Notes: generated from the letters alone by a model not told the origin. A DNA stretch of 35,952 nt from Shewanella sairae (GCF_023283535.1 NZ_JAKILT010000055.1:1-35952), one strand, 5' to 3'; shown: positions 24,876 to 33,436, counted from the stretch's first letter. Program-made: numbers and translations.

Positions 24876-26876
24876 TTAGTCATAATCACCGACATTCGGC
24901 ACGCTAAAGTTCGCATCATTCCACGGCCATGGCACTTTAGCCATAAAATCCGCTAGCTCAGGCGTGTCAGCATGTTGCTCACGGATCACCATCATGGTTC
25001 TGTTTACATGAAACTGATGGATGGGCTCTTGACCACCAATGGCGATGAAGTATTCGGCAAGCGTCGCTAAATGCTGCCTTTTATCGGCTAAGCCTAGCAC
25101 CGCATCAGCCATTATTGGCGCGCCTTTCAACCCAGATAAATCGGCAGCGCAGCTCCATTTAGCAAACTGCCTAATAATACTGGCAAGCAGTTCAGCCCCC
25201 TTTTCATCATATGCTGCTGTAGCAAACAAATCGTACTCACTTTGCGCAACACAGCCGTTAACATGCTGAGCCACAAACCCAAAAAATAGTGATGTCTGGC
25301 CACTCTTAAGATAATGGGATTCGAGTTTTGGCATAAGCGCGTTAAGCTCTGTAAGCGACGCTATCTTAGCTGCAGTATCATTGACATTTTGCAGACTAAT
25401 ATCAACTTGGCCATTAGAGGTTGGGACTTCTGTTAAGCTAGCCTGCACCACCAAGTTTAACGCTAAAGGCTGACATACTGTTGGTACCACGCTATTGGTT
25501 GAGCATTCATGCAGTTCTTCAGTGATTCTATAGGGCTGACTAACCACGCTCCCTGTACTCTTAACTTGTTTCACCGCTTGTTTATCAAACAGCTCCACTT
25601 GCCAAATGACCGCATCTTCATCTTCACCAACAGCCAGGATCAATTGATCATCAATTTGGCCTTTAATCACAACAGGCTCATGAGTAAATACTTGTACTGT
25701 TCGCTGTTTACCATCGCCATTATTTTTCATCAACTTGTGCAATGGCAATATAGAGTCGCCAGTTAACGATAACTGCTGTACAACACCGTCCTGCCACCCC
25801 AGCCAAACACTGTTGCCATCAGCTGAAATAGTCGCTGACGTAAGACATTCAATAAACGTTTGCAACTCGTCATGGTGTTCAGAACTGGTGTCCCCCGCCG
25901 CAATCGCCGTCAATGATTCAATAAGGTCTTCAGCCTGATATTCTGCACAAATCTGTGCAGCTTCAAGCACTCTGACTTTATGGCTCCACAGTACTTTTTT
26001 TTGCTTAAAATCGATAAACTGCAGTTCAAAGTTAAAGCGGAGGTTCTCATCACTAGACTCTAAGACACTGAGTGTTTCTGTGTTAGCAAGTAATGCAACG
26101 CCGCGCTTTTTATCCATAAAAAAGGTATTACGCACAGAGATCTCTTCGGGCGCAGGCTGACCTTGAAGCGGATATATCTGAGTCTCTTCAGTCATTGGAT
26201 TAAAACTGACAAGTTGATGCGTTCTACGCTTTTCACGCTGATAGAATACGAACTCTGTACCTTGGACGCACACCATGCTGTCATTAACAAACTTAAACGG
26301 CATTTCGTAGTTGCTAATGGCAGTATCATTAAGCTCAAAATGACTGACATTTAAATTCTTAGCTGTTATATCGACACAATACAAAGAGCTTGCACTGCGT
26401 CGTCCACCTTTAGGCGCCCCCACTATCCATAATTTACCATTGCTGATACAGGCATCCTTGGTTGGATATAGACCGAGTGATGCGATGGCAGAGAGACTCT
26501 GTTTACTCGGTTCCGCAGCATTAAATCTCGAGCTAAAAATCCGCCCTGTTGAGTCAACAGCGATAAACTGCTGGTTATCAAGCCACTCGGCAATCAATAG
26601 CTCACAGTTTTGAGTTTCAAGCAGTTCAAACTGACTAATAACGTCAGTATTAAAACCGGTACGCTTAATCACTTGTACCTGTATAAGCCCATCATAAAAC
26701 AAACCGTGGTGCTGAAACGAATATTCGTTAGAGGCTAAACAAGTGCTAAGCGTCTCTGTAGAAGCAGTATCTTTTTTTTCTATAAGCTCAATATCTAAAA
26801 GTTCAGTTTCAACATCAGAGCTTTTAGTTACAGAGCCTAAAATACGAGGGAAAAATGTCTTAATAAATTTATTCAA
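24876..26876 (-). CDS. Large unrecognised protein, beta-propeller-like
   Basis: A 666-residue protein I cannot assign. There is no signal peptide, so it is probably cytoplasmic. The middle 400 residues show repeated short strands ending in Trp-containing segments (LIAEWLDNQQFIAVD, NGKLWIVGAP, KKVLWSHKV, GNSVWLGWQDGVVQQ, DAVIWQVELF), as in WD40-like propellers; this is a visual impression. The last ~150 residues look helical. The start is a TTG at 26876, with GACGAG about 9 bases upstream; the next Met lies near residue 195, so a longer gene beginning elsewhere is not excluded. Convergent with the DUF885 gene; upstream is a 590-base interval. Confidence 0.65.
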   Translation of the reverse strand: MNKFIKTFFPRILGSVTKSSDVETELLDIELIEKKDTASTETLSTCLASNEYSFQHHGLFYDGLIQVQVIKRTGFNTDVISQFELLETQNCELLIAEWLDNQQFIAVDSTGRIFSSRFNAAEPSKQSLSAIASLGLYPTKDACISNGKLWIVGAPKGGRRSASSLYCVDITAKNLNVSHFELNDTAISNYEMPFKFVNDSMVCVQGTEFVFYQREKRRTHQLVSFNPMTEETQIYPLQGQPAPEEISVRNTFFMDKKRGVALLANTETLSVLESSDENLRFNFELQFIDFKQKKVLWSHKVRVLEAAQICAEYQAEDLIESLTAIAAGDTSSEHHDELQTFIECLTSATISADGNSVWLGWQDGVVQQLSLTGDSILPLHKLMKNNGDGKQRTVQVFTHEPVVIKGQIDDQLILAVGEDEDAVIWQVELFDKQAVKQVKSTGSVVSQPYRITEELHECSTNSVVPTVCQPLALNLVVQASLTEVPTSNGQVDISLQNVNDTAAKIASLTELNALMPKLESHYLKSGQTSLFFGFVAQHVNGCVAQSEYDLFATAAYDEKGAELLASIIRQFAKWSCAADLSGLKGAPIMADAVLGLADKRQHLATLAEYFIAIGGQEPIHQFHVNRTMMVIREQHADTPELADFMAKVPWPWNDANFSVPNVGDYD

Positions 26877-27096
26877 TGTAATACTCGTCTCATAAAATAA
26901 ATGACTTTATGCCATACATGTCACTATTGCTGAAGATAAGTAAGCAGCTTAAAGCTATAAAGCCAACACTTTCAAGTGCTTTATGATGCAAGTAGCTCGT
27001 CACTCGCTATGTTTCTTTTACGATAAGAAATTATGTAACTATTTGAAGTAGCAGAAATAGAAAGGAAAGCTAGAGTTTTAATAAAGCCTAGAAAGA

Positions 27097-27122
27097 AAAA
27101 TACCCCGGTGAAAGCCGGGGTA
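27097..27122 (-). terminator. Strong minus-strand intrinsic terminator
   Basis: TACCCCGG (27101-27108) pairs with CCGGGGTA (27115-27122), loop of 6. Read on the minus strand it is followed by TTTTTC. No annotated gene ends next to it: the LysR stop is 345 bases upstream on that strand. Confidence 0.8.
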
Positions 27123-27144
27123 AACCAAAATTAGGATGATGGTT

Positions 27145-27237
27145 TTAAGGCTGACATTGTTTTAGTTCGTAAAGCTCTGTCAGCATTGAATCAAAACTGC
27201 TTATAGCGGCTCTGTAAACACAATAAAGAGGGGTCAT
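27145..27237 (-). CDS. Possible 30-residue small protein
   Basis: On the minus strand an ATG at 27237 opens 30 codons (begins MTPLYCVYRAAISS, ends ELKQCQP) and stops 22 bases before the strong terminator at 27097-27122. The frame is open for another 33 codons upstream without an ATG. No convincing ribosome-binding site precedes the ATG. It may be a real small protein, the remnant of a broken gene, or chance; no family is recognised. Confidence 0.25.
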   Translation of the reverse strand: MTPLYCVYRAAISSFDSMLTELYELKQCQP

Positions 27238-27466
27238 TCTCGATTGCAGTTTAGGACTCAGAGCTTTTGAATCAACTGGCTGCAATTGTATTAAATTGAG
27301 AACAAACTGCAATTGAAATGATTTACACTTGTTTAGCTAAGACTTAATTTCGCCTTAACTAAACAAGTATTTTAGCGAGGTAAACAGCTGAATTTTATAC
27401 TTATAAGTCTTTTCTACTTTAGTATGGATTTACATTGTCTTTACTATGAAACAATGTTTCCCCATT

Positions 27467-28408
27467 TTACTTACGTTTTGCATACAACTCTTTTAATGGC
27501 GTGTCCCAATATGGCGGTGTGCCGATATGATCTTTTATGAAATCAATGAAGGCACTAACCTTTGGTGCAAGATGTTTACGTCTTGGATATACAGCCTGTA
27601 AAGGCAAGTGATGAGTTAATTGCCAGTCTTCTAGGATAGGAACTAACGTGCCCTTTTCAAGCTCATCTTCAAGTAAGTAACTTGCAAGATAGACAACTCC
27701 TAAACCACTTACCGCAGCAGACTTTAACGCTGGAGCATTATCGACTCTAAAGTTTCCGGTTACGCCTATTTCACAGTAATCGTCACCTTGTTTAAACTGC
27801 CAGATGCTGTGTTCATGCCATTCGCCCTGATAAACTAAGCAATTATGATCTACCAGTTGCTCAGGTCTATTTGGTACGCCGTGTTTCTCAACATAAGATG
27901 GTGAAGCCGCTAATAGAAACTGGCACTTCATTAATGGTCTTGCCACCATACCAAGCGGCAATTGCTCTGACATAGTCAGTAATAGATCAAGCCCTTCGCT
28001 AACGACATCGACTTTATGATCAAGAAGACTAACTTGTAATTCAAGCTCTGGATGTTTTGCCATAAATTCTGGCAACGCAGGGATAATATGCATGGTACCG
28101 AAAGATTGCGAAATACCGACTTTCAATACACCTCGAGTAGCGTCGTTAAGATTATGAACACTCGCCACAGCTTGGTCAGCATCCCTTAACAGCTCTTCAC
28201 CTTGCGCATAAAGCAGTTGACCGGCTTCAGTTAAACTCAAGCTTCTAGTAGTACGTTGGATTAATTGAACACCCAGTTTATGTTCTAAGTCTGCAACTTG
28301 AGTACTGACTTTAGACTTTGATATGCCTAACTTTCTCGCCGCAGAGCTAAAACTGCCCGCCCGAGCCACATGAGTAAAAATTGCGATTGGTTCTAAAAGT
28401 TCTAACAT
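27467..28408 (-). CDS. LysR-family regulator (CrgA-like)
   Basis: A 313-residue LysR regulator. HTH domain at about residues 1-60 (IFTHVARAGSFSSAARKLGI, SKSKVSTQVADLEHKLG, then RTTRSLSLTEAG). The effector domain has the features of the CrgA-like subgroup: GVLKVGISQSFG, GLDLLLTMSEQLP, CLVYQGEW, and VYPRRKHLAPKVSAFIDF. It stands alone: the next genes on both sides run in the same direction and no divergent target is present, so its targets cannot be inferred from context. An inverted repeat lies 170 bases upstream. Confidence 0.88.
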   Translation of the reverse strand: MLELLEPIAIFTHVARAGSFSSAARKLGISKSKVSTQVADLEHKLGVQLIQRTTRSLSLTEAGQLLYAQGEELLRDADQAVASVHNLNDATRGVLKVGISQSFGTMHIIPALPEFMAKHPELELQVSLLDHKVDVVSEGLDLLLTMSEQLPLGMVARPLMKCQFLLAASPSYVEKHGVPNRPEQLVDHNCLVYQGEWHEHSIWQFKQGDDYCEIGVTGNFRVDNAPALKSAAVSGLGVVYLASYLLEDELEKGTLVPILEDWQLTHHLPLQAVYPRRKHLAPKVSAFIDFIKDHIGTPPYWDTPLKELYAKRK

Positions 28409-28745
28409 GTAAATCGCCTTAAGGTGTTTACGACAGTAATAGTACTTCCATCGCTAAGACATTCTATTTTAATTATAAAACAATATCTTAAGTGAATATA
28501 TGTACGCTAGAGTAGAGTTTGTATTATTTAACCAATAAATGGTTTTTGCTTTTATTTTTAGAAGTATACCAAAAAAACGCCATAACTCATCAAATATGTC
28601 GTTTCGATGGGCTATACGCTAAAAGGCTACTCACGATAAAAAGGAGGGAGAACAGAAAAGCCCCTGCAAAAAGGTAGGATGCAGGGGGCGTTGCAAGACG
28701 GTTAAGCGCAACAGGTTAATCCAGCAAGATTGACTTACATTAGAC
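28409..28745. other. Intergenic region upstream of LysR gene
   Basis: No gene is seen. It contains the minus-strand terminator of yggN at 28653-28689 and an imperfect inverted repeat AAACGCCATA (28575-28584) with TATGTCGTTT (28595-28604), one mismatch per arm, spacer 10. The latter is placed to be an operator for the LysR gene. Confidence 0.5.
28653..28689 (-). terminator. Intrinsic terminator of yggN-like gene
   Basis: CCCCTGC (28661-28667) pairs with GCAGGGG (28681-28687), loop of 13. On the minus strand it is followed by TTTTCTGTT. Confidence 0.75.
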
Positions 28746-29561
28746 TTACTCTAATAAAGTGCCATTTGCTGTTTCGACCAAGGGATAGTTTGCTAATTCT
28801 GGAATTTCTGTACGTAACTGCTTTTCTAAAACGATTAAAGACTTAAAGTTTTCACATAGCTTTTCACTGCGGGCTTCAATATCATCGGCCTGCTGCTCAA
28901 TCTGTAGCTCAATTTCTTCACCAATAGAATCCATTTTTACCGAAAATGACTCCATTTTTTGTTCGAATGAATCGCCATCGCCAGACATCATCTGCGCGCC
29001 GAGTGACATCATCATGGTTCCCAAAGAGTTTTGAACCAGCTCTTCCATCTCTTTTTCAAACTCTTCACCAAAAGCATCTTCAAGTGAAGACTCTGTTGCG
29101 CCTAGATAAAAGGTGTCACCTTGTTGGTAAGCAACCTCTTCAATACGCTCTTCAAGGCCCGCCATCATTTCATCAATTTTGTCTCCACCACTATCACCAA
29201 GTAATGGAGTAAGCGCCAAGCTTACCGCAGTTGAAGCGATTGACACCGTATCATTCACTAGTGAGATCACTTCTGGTACTTGTGAAGAAACTTGCTGTGA
29301 ATATTGTTCGACGAGTGCTCGTTGTTGATGACTCAGTTCAACTTGCTTACCGTTAACAAATAGTTTGTCCATTTCGATACGGTATTTCTCATCACCCACC
29401 TCACTAATGGTTAACTTTTTCGGCTCTACTGTGACGTCGTAATTCAGCATGACTTCACATTCGCTACTCATATCATGGTCGCTATGAGCCGCCACAATTT
29501 GTAAGCTAGAGGTTGATAGTAGTACTGCAGTGATCCCAACTGAGGTCAGTAGTTTTTTCAT
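28746..29561 (-). CDS. yggN: YggN-like exported protein (DUF2884)
   Basis: A 271-residue protein with a Sec signal peptide (to about QIVAA), a short strand-rich N-terminal part (ECEVMLNYDVTVEPKKL..., VNGKQVEL) and a long, acidic, probably coiled-coil middle and C-terminus (EEFEKEMEELVQNSLG, IGEEIELQIEQQADDIEA). This is the DUF2884/YggN layout; function unknown. AAGGAT is placed well before the ATG. In E. coli yggN lies beside yggL-trmB-mutY, as here. A sigma54-like promoter motif lies about 60 bases upstream (29619-29636), and its own terminator at 28653-28689 marks it as monocistronic. Confidence 0.82.
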   Translation of the reverse strand: MKKLLTSVGITAVLLSTSSLQIVAAHSDHDMSSECEVMLNYDVTVEPKKLTISEVGDEKYRIEMDKLFVNGKQVELSHQQRALVEQYSQQVSSQVPEVISLVNDTVSIASTAVSLALTPLLGDSGGDKIDEMMAGLEERIEEVAYQQGDTFYLGATESSLEDAFGEEFEKEMEELVQNSLGTMMMSLGAQMMSGDGDSFEQKMESFSVKMDSIGEEIELQIEQQADDIEARSEKLCENFKSLIVLEKQLRTEIPELANYPLVETANGTLLE

Positions 29562-29618
29562 CGCTTTAATCCTTTATCGCTTAGTATCTAAATGATTTAT
29601 TCAATCTTGACTAAGATA

Positions 29619-29636
29619 AAGCACAGAGCGTGCCAC
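29619..29636 (-). promoter_or_regulatory. Sigma54-like promoter for yggN
   Basis: Minus strand reads TGGCACGctctGTGCTT, against the sigma54 consensus TGGCACG-N4-TTGCW: one mismatch, with the invariant GG and GC exactly 10 bases apart. A start near 29608 would leave a leader of about 47 bases. Chance occurrence cannot be excluded by eye. Confidence 0.45.
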
Positions 29637-29708
29637 AACTTTTAAGAGACTGTATGCATTAACTTTGTTGGTAATTAGAACGAGAATTGAGCAATTGGGG
29701 AAATAATA

Positions 29709-29742
29709 TATTTAGCCAATTAAACTAACAATTGGCTAAATA
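29709..29742 (-). terminator. AT-rich hairpin after glsA, probable terminator
   Basis: A perfect 13-bp stem (29709-29721 with 29730-29742; core TTTAGCCAATT / AATTGGCTAAA), loop of 8, located 37 bases after the glsA stop on the minus strand and followed by TATTATTT. The tail is not a pure T-tract. Confidence 0.6.
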
Positions 29743-29779
29743 GCAAAACTGATAGGTACTGTAAAACAAGTAAGCAGAA

Positions 29780-30694
29780 TTAAAAAATGGAGCGCCCTAA
29801 AGTCTGACTCAATGCTTCTAGCATTGCAGTGCCTGCTAAGGAGTTACCGTTTGCATCGAGCTCTGGCGACCAAACACAAACCGACATATCACCAGGGATC
29901 ACCGCGATGATGCCACCACCGACACCACTTTTACCTGGCATACCAACACGATAAGCAAACTCTCCTGCGCCATCGTATAGACCTGAGGTAGCCAATAAAG
30001 CATTTAATTGCCTATTTTGCACCGGACTAACGAGCTGTTTTCCTGCAAGGCTCTTACCTGAATTAGCAAGATAAAACATTGCACGAGATAGATCCGCGCA
30101 ACTCATACGTAATGAGCAGTAGTGGAAATAGCTATGTAGTACAGTATCGACATCGTTATTAAAGTTGCCAAATGACTTCATCAAATAAGCAATAGCCGCG
30201 TTACGTGCACTATGTTGATATTCAGATGCTGCAACCACCTTGTCATAACTGACTCGATGACTCTCACTTAAACCACGCACAATTTCGAGCATACGATGCT
30301 TAGGTGCGCCAAGCCGGCTTTGTAGCAGATCAGCAATAATTAATGCGCCAGCATTAATAAAAGGATTACGTGGTACGCCTTTTTCTAGCTCTACTTGCAC
30401 TAAAGAGTTAAAAGAATGGCCTGAGGGTTCTTTCCCTACTCGTGACCAAATCTCGTCTTCTTCATACAACATTAACGCTAAAGTCAGACTAAATACTTTA
30501 GAGATACTCTGAATTGAAAAGGGCTCGAGATAGTCTCCAGCCCCAATAGTGACACCATCAGCGGTTGTCACTGCAATACCTAGTTTATTAGCATCGACCT
30601 CGGCTAGCGCTGGAATATAATCAGCAACTTTACCTTGTCCTAAAAGAGGTCGAACTTTTTCGACGACCTCTTCAAGTAATGCCAATTCAGGCAT
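29780..30694 (-). CDS. glsA: Glutaminase
   Basis: Hydrolyses glutamine to glutamate and ammonia; a beta-lactamase-fold serine enzyme of the cytoplasm. 304 residues, near E. coli GlsA (308-310). The nucleophile/base pair SxxK is at Ser63-Lys66 (FSIQSISKVFSL). Other conserved pieces are PRNPFINAGALI, SARNAAIAYLMKSFGNF, SCADLSRAMFYLANSG, and MPGKSGVGGGI. ATG 30694 is chosen because it overlaps the TAA of yggL by one base (TAATG), implying translational coupling; an in-frame GTG lies 12 bases upstream. In E. coli the equivalent place between hemW and yggL is held by the asparaginase ansB. Confidence 0.94.
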   Translation of the reverse strand: MPELALLEEVVEKVRPLLGQGKVADYIPALAEVDANKLGIAVTTADGVTIGAGDYLEPFSIQSISKVFSLTLALMLYEEDEIWSRVGKEPSGHSFNSLVQVELEKGVPRNPFINAGALIIADLLQSRLGAPKHRMLEIVRGLSESHRVSYDKVVAASEYQHSARNAAIAYLMKSFGNFNNDVDTVLHSYFHYCSLRMSCADLSRAMFYLANSGKSLAGKQLVSPVQNRQLNALLATSGLYDGAGEFAYRVGMPGKSGVGGGIIAVIPGDMSVCVWSPELDANGNSLAGTAMLEALSQTLGRSIF

Positions 30695-31020
30695 TAACCC
30701 CACCAAATATCGTAAAGCTCGCCGATTTCGACGTCTGATACAGGTTGCGCGTCAAAGAAAGCTTTAACCGCAGCGCGGTTTTCTTCGGTGCACTTACCAA
30801 TACCTTGAGTAGCGATGATACCTTCCCACTCTTTATGACCACCACCGTGGTAACCAAGATCGGCAGGATCAATCACTTCTTGGATAAACTGATCAACGAT
30901 TGCATCAATTTGCTCTTCTGTTACTGATTCATTAAATGTCCAGTTAACGTCAAATCCAAACTCTTGGAATTCATCTACGCGTAGTTTTTTACGTAAGCGA
31001 CGGCTACGGTTTGCTGCCAT
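30694..31020 (-). CDS. yggL: YggL family protein (DUF469)
   Basis: A 108-residue protein almost colinear with E. coli YggL: NRSRRLRKKLRVDEFQEFGF at the N-terminus, then the EEQIDAIVDQFIQEVI helix, WEGIIATQGIGKCTEENR and a C-terminal WWG. YggL has been reported to associate with the 50S ribosomal subunit; that is family knowledge. AGGAGA precedes the ATG. Overlaps glsA by one base and lies 50 bases downstream of trmB, in the same direction. Confidence 0.93.
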   Translation of the reverse strand: MAANRSRRLRKKLRVDEFQEFGFDVNWTFNESVTEEQIDAIVDQFIQEVIDPADLGYHGGGHKEWEGIIATQGIGKCTEENRAAVKAFFDAQPVSDVEIGELYDIWWG

Positions 31021-31070
31021 GGTTGTTCTCCTAGATAACTTATTTTTAAAGTTTATATTTTGTTGAGTGC

Positions 31071-31784
31071 TTAAACGCGCTCAAACATAAGATCCCAAAC
31101 ACCATGACCTAAACGGTGGCCACGCGCTTCGAATTTAGTCAGTGGACGGTGGTCCGGACGTTCAACAACGTCACCTGTTGCAGACTGATTTTTATAACCA
31201 GGTGCAGCATTCATCACTTCCAACATATGTTCGCTGTAGTTTTCCCAATCTGTTGCCAAATGGAAAACACCGCCAACTTTAAGCTTGCTACGGATCAATT
31301 CAGCAAAAGGCGCTTGAACGATACGACGCTTATGGTGGCGCTTCTTGTGCCAAGGATCTGGGAAGAATAGTTGCACGCGAGATAGGCTACCTTCAGCAAT
31401 ACTGTTTTCTAGCACTTCAATTGCGTCATGGTGATAAACACGTAAATTAGTCACACCCGCTTCCGCAGCTTCCGCTAGACAAGCACCAACACCTGGCTTA
31501 TGTACTTCGATACCGATAAAGTTAAGTTCTGGTGCTGCTTTAGCCATTTCAACTAAAGATGCGCCCATTCCAAAACCAATTTCTAGCACGGTATCCGCTT
31601 CGCGGCCAAACACTTCAACTAAGTCAATCGCCTCAGGAGTGTAATCTAGGCCTATTATTGGCCATTGCTGCTCCATTGCTTGAGCTTGGCCTTTGGTTAG
31701 GCGGCCCTCTCTCAATACAAAGCTTCTGACTTTGCGAAGGTATTTACCTTCTTCATTGAATTCAGCGGTTGTTACGTCGCTCAT
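31071..31784 (-). CDS. trmB: tRNA (guanine-N7)-methyltransferase
   Basis: SAM-dependent enzyme that forms m7G46 in the tRNA variable loop. 237 residues. SAM motif I (VLEIGFGMG, about residues 66-74), IGIEVHKPGVGACL, then the catalytic FFPDPWHKKRHHKRR and TKFEARGHRLGH near the C-terminus. GAGGG lies a few bases before the ATG. First gene of the likely trmB-yggL-glsA transcript and divergent from mutY across 239 bases. Confidence 0.96.
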   Translation of the reverse strand: MSDVTTAEFNEEGKYLRKVRSFVLREGRLTKGQAQAMEQQWPIIGLDYTPEAIDLVEVFGREADTVLEIGFGMGASLVEMAKAAPELNFIGIEVHKPGVGACLAEAAEAGVTNLRVYHHDAIEVLENSIAEGSLSRVQLFFPDPWHKKRHHKRRIVQAPFAELIRSKLKVGGVFHLATDWENYSEHMLEVMNAAPGYKNQSATGDVVERPDHRPLTKFEARGHRLGHGVWDLMFERV

Positions 31785-32023
31785 TTTCGCCCTCGCTTAA
31801 GGCTGCGCTAGCATTAGACAGCTATTATTTAAAAAAGAAAGGCATTATCCAAAGTTAAACCTTCAGTGCAAGCCTTATTGTGGCGAAATTATACCAAGAA
31901 TCTCAGTTTGTGCGAACTGTGGCTTTGCTTTGCGATAAATAAAGTACCAATATACGCTTCAGACAACCGACATACGTCAATATCTGCCTTGTTAAACACC
32001 AAGGCTAAAGTTACACTGCGCCG

Positions 32024-33088
32024 ATGAAAACTACCGCTGCTTTTTCAACTCGAATTATCGAATGGTACGACAACTTTGGTCGTAAACAACTCCCTTGGCA
32101 ACAAAACAAAACCCCATATAAAGTATGGATTTCTGAGATCATGCTGCAGCAAACCCAAGTAGCAACGGTTATTCCTTACTTTGAAAAGTTTATTGCCCGT
32201 TTTCCAGATATCGAAACCTTAGCTAAAGCGGACCAAGATGAAGTTCTGCACCATTGGACTGGGCTTGGTTATTACGCTCGCGCCCGTAACTTACATAAAG
32301 CCGCTCAAACAATGCTGGCAGAATATAATGGTCAATTTCCAACGGATTTTGAGCAGGTATTAGCACTTCCAGGAATTGGGCGCTCAACAGCTGGTGCCGT
32401 GTTATCTTTATCGCTTGGACTTAATTTTCCAATTTTAGATGGCAATGTTAAACGCGTATTAGCGCGCCATGGTGCAATTGAAGGCTGGCCGGGTAAAAAA
32501 CCGGTTGAACAACAGCTCTGGCAAATGACCGAAACCTTAACGCCGGCTAAAGATATTCAAAAGTATAATCAAGCTATGATGGATATTGGTGCGACAGTTT
32601 GTACCCGCTCAAAACCCAACTGTCCTCTCTGCCCCGTCGCCATAGACTGTAAAGCCCAATTAAGCGGGCGCCAAAGTGAATTCCCAGGCAAAAAACCAAA
32701 GAAAACAATCCCAGAAAAATCGGCTTGGTTATTGGTTATTGAAGATCAACAACAAGTTCATTTAGAAAAACGCCCTTCAGCCGGTATTTGGGGCGGATTG
32801 TGGTGTTTTCCGCAATTTAGTCATCGAGCAGAATTAGACTCTTATATAGAAGAGCAACAACTTAACGTTGAAATACAACAAGACCTGCTAGGTTTTAGGC
32901 ATACATTTAGCCACTTTCATCTCGATATCCAGCCAGTGCTGGTTCGCGTGAGTGGCCATAGTGACAATCAGATCATGGAACAAGCAGCCTCGGTCTGGTA
33001 TAACTTAACTCATCCACCTAAAGTTGGTTTAGCCTCCGCTACTGAGCGAATTTTGGCCGACTTAGGTTCTGTATTAAATAAGGAGTAA
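32024..33088 (+). CDS. mutY: Adenine DNA glycosylase MutY
   Basis: Removes A mispaired with 8-oxoG or G. 354 residues. Catalytic Glu38 (ISEIMLQQTQ), HhH motif LALPGIGRSTAGAV, catalytic Asp139 (FPILDGNVKRV), and a CX6CX2CX5C [4Fe-4S] loop at Cys193, 200, 203 and 209. The C-terminal Nudix-like domain that reads 8-oxoG follows (GIWGGLWCFPQF, FRHTFSHFHLDI). yggX begins two bases after the stop, with its AGGAG inside the end of mutY. Confidence 0.96.
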   Translation: MKTTAAFSTRIIEWYDNFGRKQLPWQQNKTPYKVWISEIMLQQTQVATVIPYFEKFIARFPDIETLAKADQDEVLHHWTGLGYYARARNLHKAAQTMLAEYNGQFPTDFEQVLALPGIGRSTAGAVLSLSLGLNFPILDGNVKRVLARHGAIEGWPGKKPVEQQLWQMTETLTPAKDIQKYNQAMMDIGATVCTRSKPNCPLCPVAIDCKAQLSGRQSEFPGKKPKKTIPEKSAWLLVIEDQQQVHLEKRPSAGIWGGLWCFPQFSHRAELDSYIEEQQLNVEIQQDLLGFRHTFSHFHLDIQPVLVRVSGHSDNQIMEQAASVWYNLTHPPKVGLASATERILADLGSVLNKE

Positions 33089-33090
33089 TC

Positions 33091-33369
33091 ATGGCTCGCA
33101 CAGTAAATTGCGTGTATTTGAATAAAGAGTCTGAAGGCCTAGGTTTTCAGCTTTACCCAGGTGATTTAGGTAAGCGTATTTTTGATAATGTGAGTAAAGA
33201 AGCTTGGGCTCTTTGGCAATCAAAGCAAACTATGCTGATCAATGAAAAGAAATTGAACATGATGAATGTTGATGATCGCAAGTTTCTTGAAGAACAAATG
33301 GTCAATTTTTTGTTCGAAGGTAAAGATGTAGAGATCGAAGGATACGTTCCGCAAAAAGATGATGAGTAA
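33091..33369 (+). CDS. yggX: YggX, Fe(II) trafficking protein
   Basis: A 92-residue protein that protects Fe-S clusters from oxidative damage; family name probable Fe2+-trafficking protein. Signature: VNCVYLNKESEGLGFQLYPG with the conserved Cys near residue 7, WQSKQTMLINEKKLNM, and RKFLEEQMVNFLF. The start lies 2 bases after the mutY stop, with AGGAG upstream, so the two are co-transcribed; both belong to oxidative-damage defence. Closed by the terminator at 33405-33436. Confidence 0.95.
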   Translation: MARTVNCVYLNKESEGLGFQLYPGDLGKRIFDNVSKEAWALWQSKQTMLINEKKLNMMNVDDRKFLEEQMVNFLFEGKDVEIEGYVPQKDDE

Positions 33370-33404
33370 TCACAATTACCATTAGACGACTCTAGCTAAT
33401 AAAT

Positions 33405-33436
33405 AAAAAGCCGCTTAACTTATAAAGCGGCTTTTT
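33405..33436. terminator. Intrinsic terminator after mutY-yggX
   Basis: AAAAAGCCGCTT (33405-33416) pairs with AAGCGGCTTTTT (33425-33436). Confidence 0.9.

Larger units (their letters stand above)
26877..27466. other. 590-base interval with structured minus-strand RNA signals
   Basis: No standard gene is present. Items seen: (i) a minus-strand terminator at 27097-27122; (ii) an inverted repeat ACTTGTTTAG (27327-27336) with CTAAACAAGT (27359-27368), extended by TAAG/CTTA; (iii) an inverted repeat ATTGCAGTTT (27243-27252) with AAACTGCAAT (27304-27313); (iv) a weak hairpin 27432-27457 just after the LysR stop; (v) a possible small ORF at 27145-27237. The part from 26877 to 27096 shows nothing distinctive and should contain the promoter of the large gene to its left. 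Confidence 0.5.
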
